Assembly (NCBI GenBank): GCA_005281725.1
Contig: SSBO01000009.1
Span: forward strand, 3,794,163-3,858,162
Source of the DNA: Wuchereria bancrofti
Taxonomy: Eukaryota; Nematoda; Chromadorea; Rhabditida; Onchocercidae
Direction of reading: 5' to 3'
DNA length: 64,000 nucleotides
Under the pieces are notes generated by a model. The model was not told the origin of the DNA, did not search any database, and saw only the letters and a list, made by a program, of their open reading frames with translations. A program made the translations under genes and the position numbers. Positions 59,887-64,000 of the stretch are shown in pieces. Position 1 is the stretch's first letter. Each line of letters starts with the position of its first letter.

Positions 59887-62800
59887 CTGAAGAAATAAAA
59901 ATTAAGAGAAAAAAAAGAATAAGCTAATCGGTGAAGCGATTTCATTTTAGATTAATTTTTAGAAACAATATTAAATTAAAAGAGCAAAGCACAATCAAAG
60001 AAAAGATGATGGGCAATGACAGGAGAAAGGACCTCAACTTTCCTAAAATCCGACTTTCGCATCAGATAACTCTCGACAGGTGGAATAAGGATTGGAAAAG
60101 TATGAGATGGTAGATAGCGGGGAAAGAGAAATAAATTGATTTGAATAACCCAAAAAAACAACAAAAATAGTAAATGCTAGCAACTTAGTTGTATTTTTTT
60201 TTATTTGATGTATGTAAACTGATCATAGCAACTTTGAGAAGTTTAAAATGAAAACTTAATTAAAAAGTGGGAGGATGATAAGAAAAATTTTGAGAACTAA
60301 CGGAACGAAAATGAGAAGGAAGAATTAAAACTATATGTGCTTATATGTTTTGGGGACACTAGAATTGTCAAATCTTTCAGAAAAAGCGGAAGAACATCTC
60401 CAACATGGTAAAAGTGACTTCTAAAGTATTTTAAGAATAGTAAAATGAAAATTATTCAAAATTATGCCTATTTTTTGTAGAAATCTTTCTAGGCCCATTA
60501 AAATTTAATAGATATCATGCAAAATTATTCATGATGAATTTTTGCACAATGAATTTTAGCGAATTGTAAAATTTTAGCAGAATTTTAATTTTACACAGAT
60601 AATAAGCAGGAAGAAAAAATATTTCAGATTGTTTTGTGTAATTTTAGCGAATTTATCTGTCAGTAAGAATCTTGTCAGTTCTAATGTACTGAAATGCGGA
60701 AATGATTATTTCGAGCATATTGAAATGAAAACATCAGGGATATCTTGATTCGTAATTTCGTTATTTAAGTAATGCGTATTATTTAGGAAGAGATATGAAG
60801 ACTTTCAAAGACCAGTAGTGATTATCACTTAATTAGAGCATTACGTAGCTCAAATGCATGGTTTATAAATAATTTTGAATATAATTATTCAAAAAAAGAC
60901 GTGAAAACGTCATTTGAAATGAGAAAATAAAGAAAGGAAAAGTGAAAAGAACTGAATGAGCTTGGACTAAAGTAATACTTCTCAGATTATGGAAAGGAGT
61001 TTTGTGTTTACATTTGAAAGATAGATACGACTTACTACACATCAGAAATCCTAGCAGGAGAGAAAAGCAAATCCATGTTAAACTTTCGATTATTGAAGTT
61101 TAAACACTCTGAAAACACTGTTTTAAAAAAAAACTAGAAGAAAAAGCTAGTGCATTGCTAAAATGTTAGTCTTTTCACTGTACGTTTCAATAAGTGGTGA
61201 AATGAAACCAGATTTAAGTATCATTCCAGTTTGCTTCCTTCGACAGGTAAGCAATTGTGTCTGACGCAAAACTGATAGAACAGCATTTCGAATGATGCAA
61301 ATAAATGCATTTAGCCTTCCTTCGCAAGGCTTTAAATCCTCAGTAGAACACAAAGCTCAAATTACTTATTTCTGCAAACAAAGCCTACAAGCAATTAGAC
61401 CTCGCGAGAGGGAGGAATGTCTGTATATTGGTTCTTTCCAGGACTGAACAACGCCACAACCATTGTTTTTTTGACCTTTGAACAGCATGTGATCATAATT
61501 ATGCAAAGAAGCTATAAGTAGAAAGAGTGACTAATAGTAGCTGAGAAATTAAATAAAGAAGTTGAAAGAAATGGAGGAAGACAATTTCCTTTTACTTCTC
61601 TTCTTTGAATACCTACTACTTATATTTTAATAGATCCCCATTAAGGTTAAGGATAAAAAAAGACAAGTTCACAGCAGGTCTTTTTCCTCTCTCTTAAGAA
61701 TTTATTTAAATGTCCATCTACTCATAATTTCAATATCTGAAGAAAATTGCAAAATATTTTCTTCGGTAATAAAGTAACTTCGAATTTCTAAAAGCATAAT
61801 AAGTTAGAATAAAAAGATTTTTGAAGCAATTGAAGGTGTAAGATGGAACAAATGGAGACAGAAAATGATGGCACGCATTCAATATCATAATGATAATAGT
61901 TCTTTATGTAAATATTGCATGCACATAAATTAATTTGTGTTTTAATGCTTATTCGACATTTAAATATTGAACGGTAATCCAAGAAAATCAAACAAATTCT
62001 AAAGCAGCAAGAAATATATAAATTCTAAAGATAAATTTACTTGATTCTGTATAAAATAATTGATGACTAATTAAAAAAAAGTATTTTATTAAGAAATCTA
62101 TACAAATAAGTAAGAAAAGTATGGATTCAGTAAGTTAAATAAAAAGATTTTCAGGAGTACATGGCTTGGTTGTAGAATCATTATAGACTGTTATGTTAAC
62201 TGATGAAAAAAACATATTTCCTTGTAAGATTAGCCATAACTTATTAGCATAATGAATACTTTATAGATTTAAACATCACACATCCTTTTAATATTACGCA
62301 TTTCCCTGCCTATCATTTCGGCACTTAACTTTACTACAAAATTTTAATAGGTGAAGAATAAAGATCGAATTTTTAGTACAACGAAAGAAAATACAAGTAA
62401 AAAATGGTAATATTTTAAAAAAATTGATTTTTATTTCAAATTCTTCAGCCATTCAGCTATTTTAAACTTATTCTCTTGTCTAAAGTTCTGAAATCTGACG
62501 AATTTAACTAAGCAATAATTATTACGCATTTTTGTCTGTCATTATGCTAAGTAGTGTAAAACAAAAGGGAGAGAAATTTTGTAGAGTTAATGATGTGCTA
62601 GAATAAGTTTAAAATAAACCAAAAACTTGAGAATGAAAGGAGTGAAAAACAATTGGCTAAGGCTTAGCAAAAAAAGGTGAAAGTGAAAAAGGCATGAAAA
62701 GCTGATTACGACGATAATATTGCATGCGTCATGTGCCATTTTTAGGATTTACAGATGGAAAATAAACTTTATACTCATTCATATTGACATGCATTGATAA

Positions 62801-64000
62801 ATACAATTGGACATATTTTTATTGATTGAAAACTAATTTATCATTAAGTTTAAATTAGATATTCTCAGATAGACACATCTTACAGAGATAACAATCACTA
62901 TTTAACATTATCAGTAGAATACTAATGGTCATTTGTTAAAATCAATGAATACAAAATTCTTCACTATAAACATAAGGACTTAAGACTTTCTCTGTTCCTA
63001 CCATTTCCCAATATCAGTAGGATTTTTAACTTAGTCTTCATGAAACAAATTCTCATTAAAAAAAATCTCGGCAAAAAATCCGAAAACTTTTAGAAGTGAA
63101 AACTTTCAGTAAAATAATTATCATTTTCTTTCGCTTTCTCCATATTCTAAAATCGCGATAAAAAACAATTTTAATAGTTTAATTTGATTCAAGAAATGAA
63201 ATAAATTATGATGAGGAATGAAATAAATTATGATGAGAAAAAAATGAAATTGAATGAAGAAAATAACAATGGGAAAAGTCATTAGGCAGTTAGCAAATGA
63301 TTATATTTGGAGGAGAGGTCAAGAAAGATGGAAAATTGGGTGAAGAGAAAAGGCTTAGAGAATGAGCTTGAAGGTTCGACCACATAATATCTGTTTAGGG
63401 CAATCAGAGCTGAATGATTAGTACCGGATATAGAAGGAAGACAGAGTTTTGAGAGGTAGAAAAGAGGAAAATATTGGTTTAGAGGAGGGAATGCGTAAAG
63501 AAATAATTGTTATTGTGAGGGGCGGTCAGGTAAGTGTCCGCTGTAAACAACATCTTGTATGAATGTCCAAACATTTCAACGAACTACAATTGAAATTATC
63601 TGTTACTATCCACAATTACACGATATCAAAATGATAAGTAGCAGGTTATGGGTTACTTCATTTCAGCAAAATCTGTCTAAAAGCAAAAATCTTTTGGTCA
63701 ATTAACTATCTCGTCTCGAATTTAGTTTGAAATATTTGGATGAAAGTAATTCAAAAAAGTGAGTAATATGACAGTGATAGTTTACGATACTTTATGAGCT
63801 CCGAAAATGGTAAAGCAGCAATCACTTGTTATTAATGACGATGCTGCTAAGTGATTGGTTGAACTGCGTCGATTCCGCCATGCTCACACGAAAAATTCTC
63901 TTTCTAGCAGAATTTTCTATCAAAATCCACGCCTTTTTCAATGTATCCATCATTTTCTTTCAAAAATGAAGTTATTTTGCATTTTTTTTTCTTTGAATTA
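59887..64000. other. No gene recognised
   Basis: No exon with recognisable similarity on either strand. A plus-strand ATG at 61202 opening a short frame that ends in a CAG/GTAAGC donor near 61247 is the only splice-like candidate and is weak. A 68-codon minus frame (61353-61147) covers the same place. From 63290 to 63540 the plus strand is purine-rich. Confidence 0.45.
63195..63237. repeat. 22-bp tandem duplication
   Basis: AATGAAATAAATTATGATGA followed by G occurs twice head to tail (63195-63215 and 63217-63237), identical in both copies. It suggests a recent slippage or repair duplication in noncoding DNA. Confidence 0.85.

Noticed and set aside
1..64000. CRISPR arrays, rRNA or bacterial operons
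   Set aside because: No regularly spaced repeats with unique spacers, no rRNA-like sequence, and all real genes have introns; the window is nuclear eukaryotic DNA.

Overview
This is a eukaryotic, very AT-rich window (by eye about 70% A+T). Its genes are split into short exons joined by introns with TTTCAG-type 3' splice sites. The gene set (a DUF229 sulfatase-like protein, amnionless, legumain, a Frizzled receptor, synaptotagmins) and the splice style point to a nematode. The composition and the BEL/Pao relic suggest a spirurid or filarial worm, but species was not determined. Exon models were built by hand from motifs, splice signals and reading phase.

Layout. 1-6.0 kb: no recognisable gene. 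6.0-8.6 kb (+): tandem-C2 synaptotagmin-like protein with a degraded C2A calcium site. 10.0-16.1 kb (-): amnionless-like type I membrane protein. 17.2-22.1 kb (-): second, more canonical synaptotagmin. 22.1-28.2 kb: no gene found, one short tandem repeat. 28.2-31.9 kb (+): two small cysteine-rich secreted or membrane genes. 33.6-38.1 kb: graveyard of decayed retroelements (BEL/Pao, a LINE, and a three-copy unknown repeat). 40.4-45.4 kb (-): 15-exon DUF229 protein. 47.15-48.5 kb: long inverted-repeat (foldback) element of about 1.36 kb, the most striking unannotated structure here. 49.2-52.8 kb (-): legumain. 55.35-55.78 kb (+): unusually long unrecognised ORF. 56.3-59.7 kb (-): Frizzled receptor, Fz5/8-like, with an odd tail. 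59.8-59.9 kb (-): last exon of an upstream gene only 75 bases from the Frizzled start, an operon-like spacing. 59.9-64 kb: no gene found.

The genes do not form one pathway. Two membrane-traffic C2 proteins flank an endocytic receptor subunit. A sulfatase-like enzyme, a lysosomal or secreted cysteine protease and a Wnt receptor follow in the same orientation.
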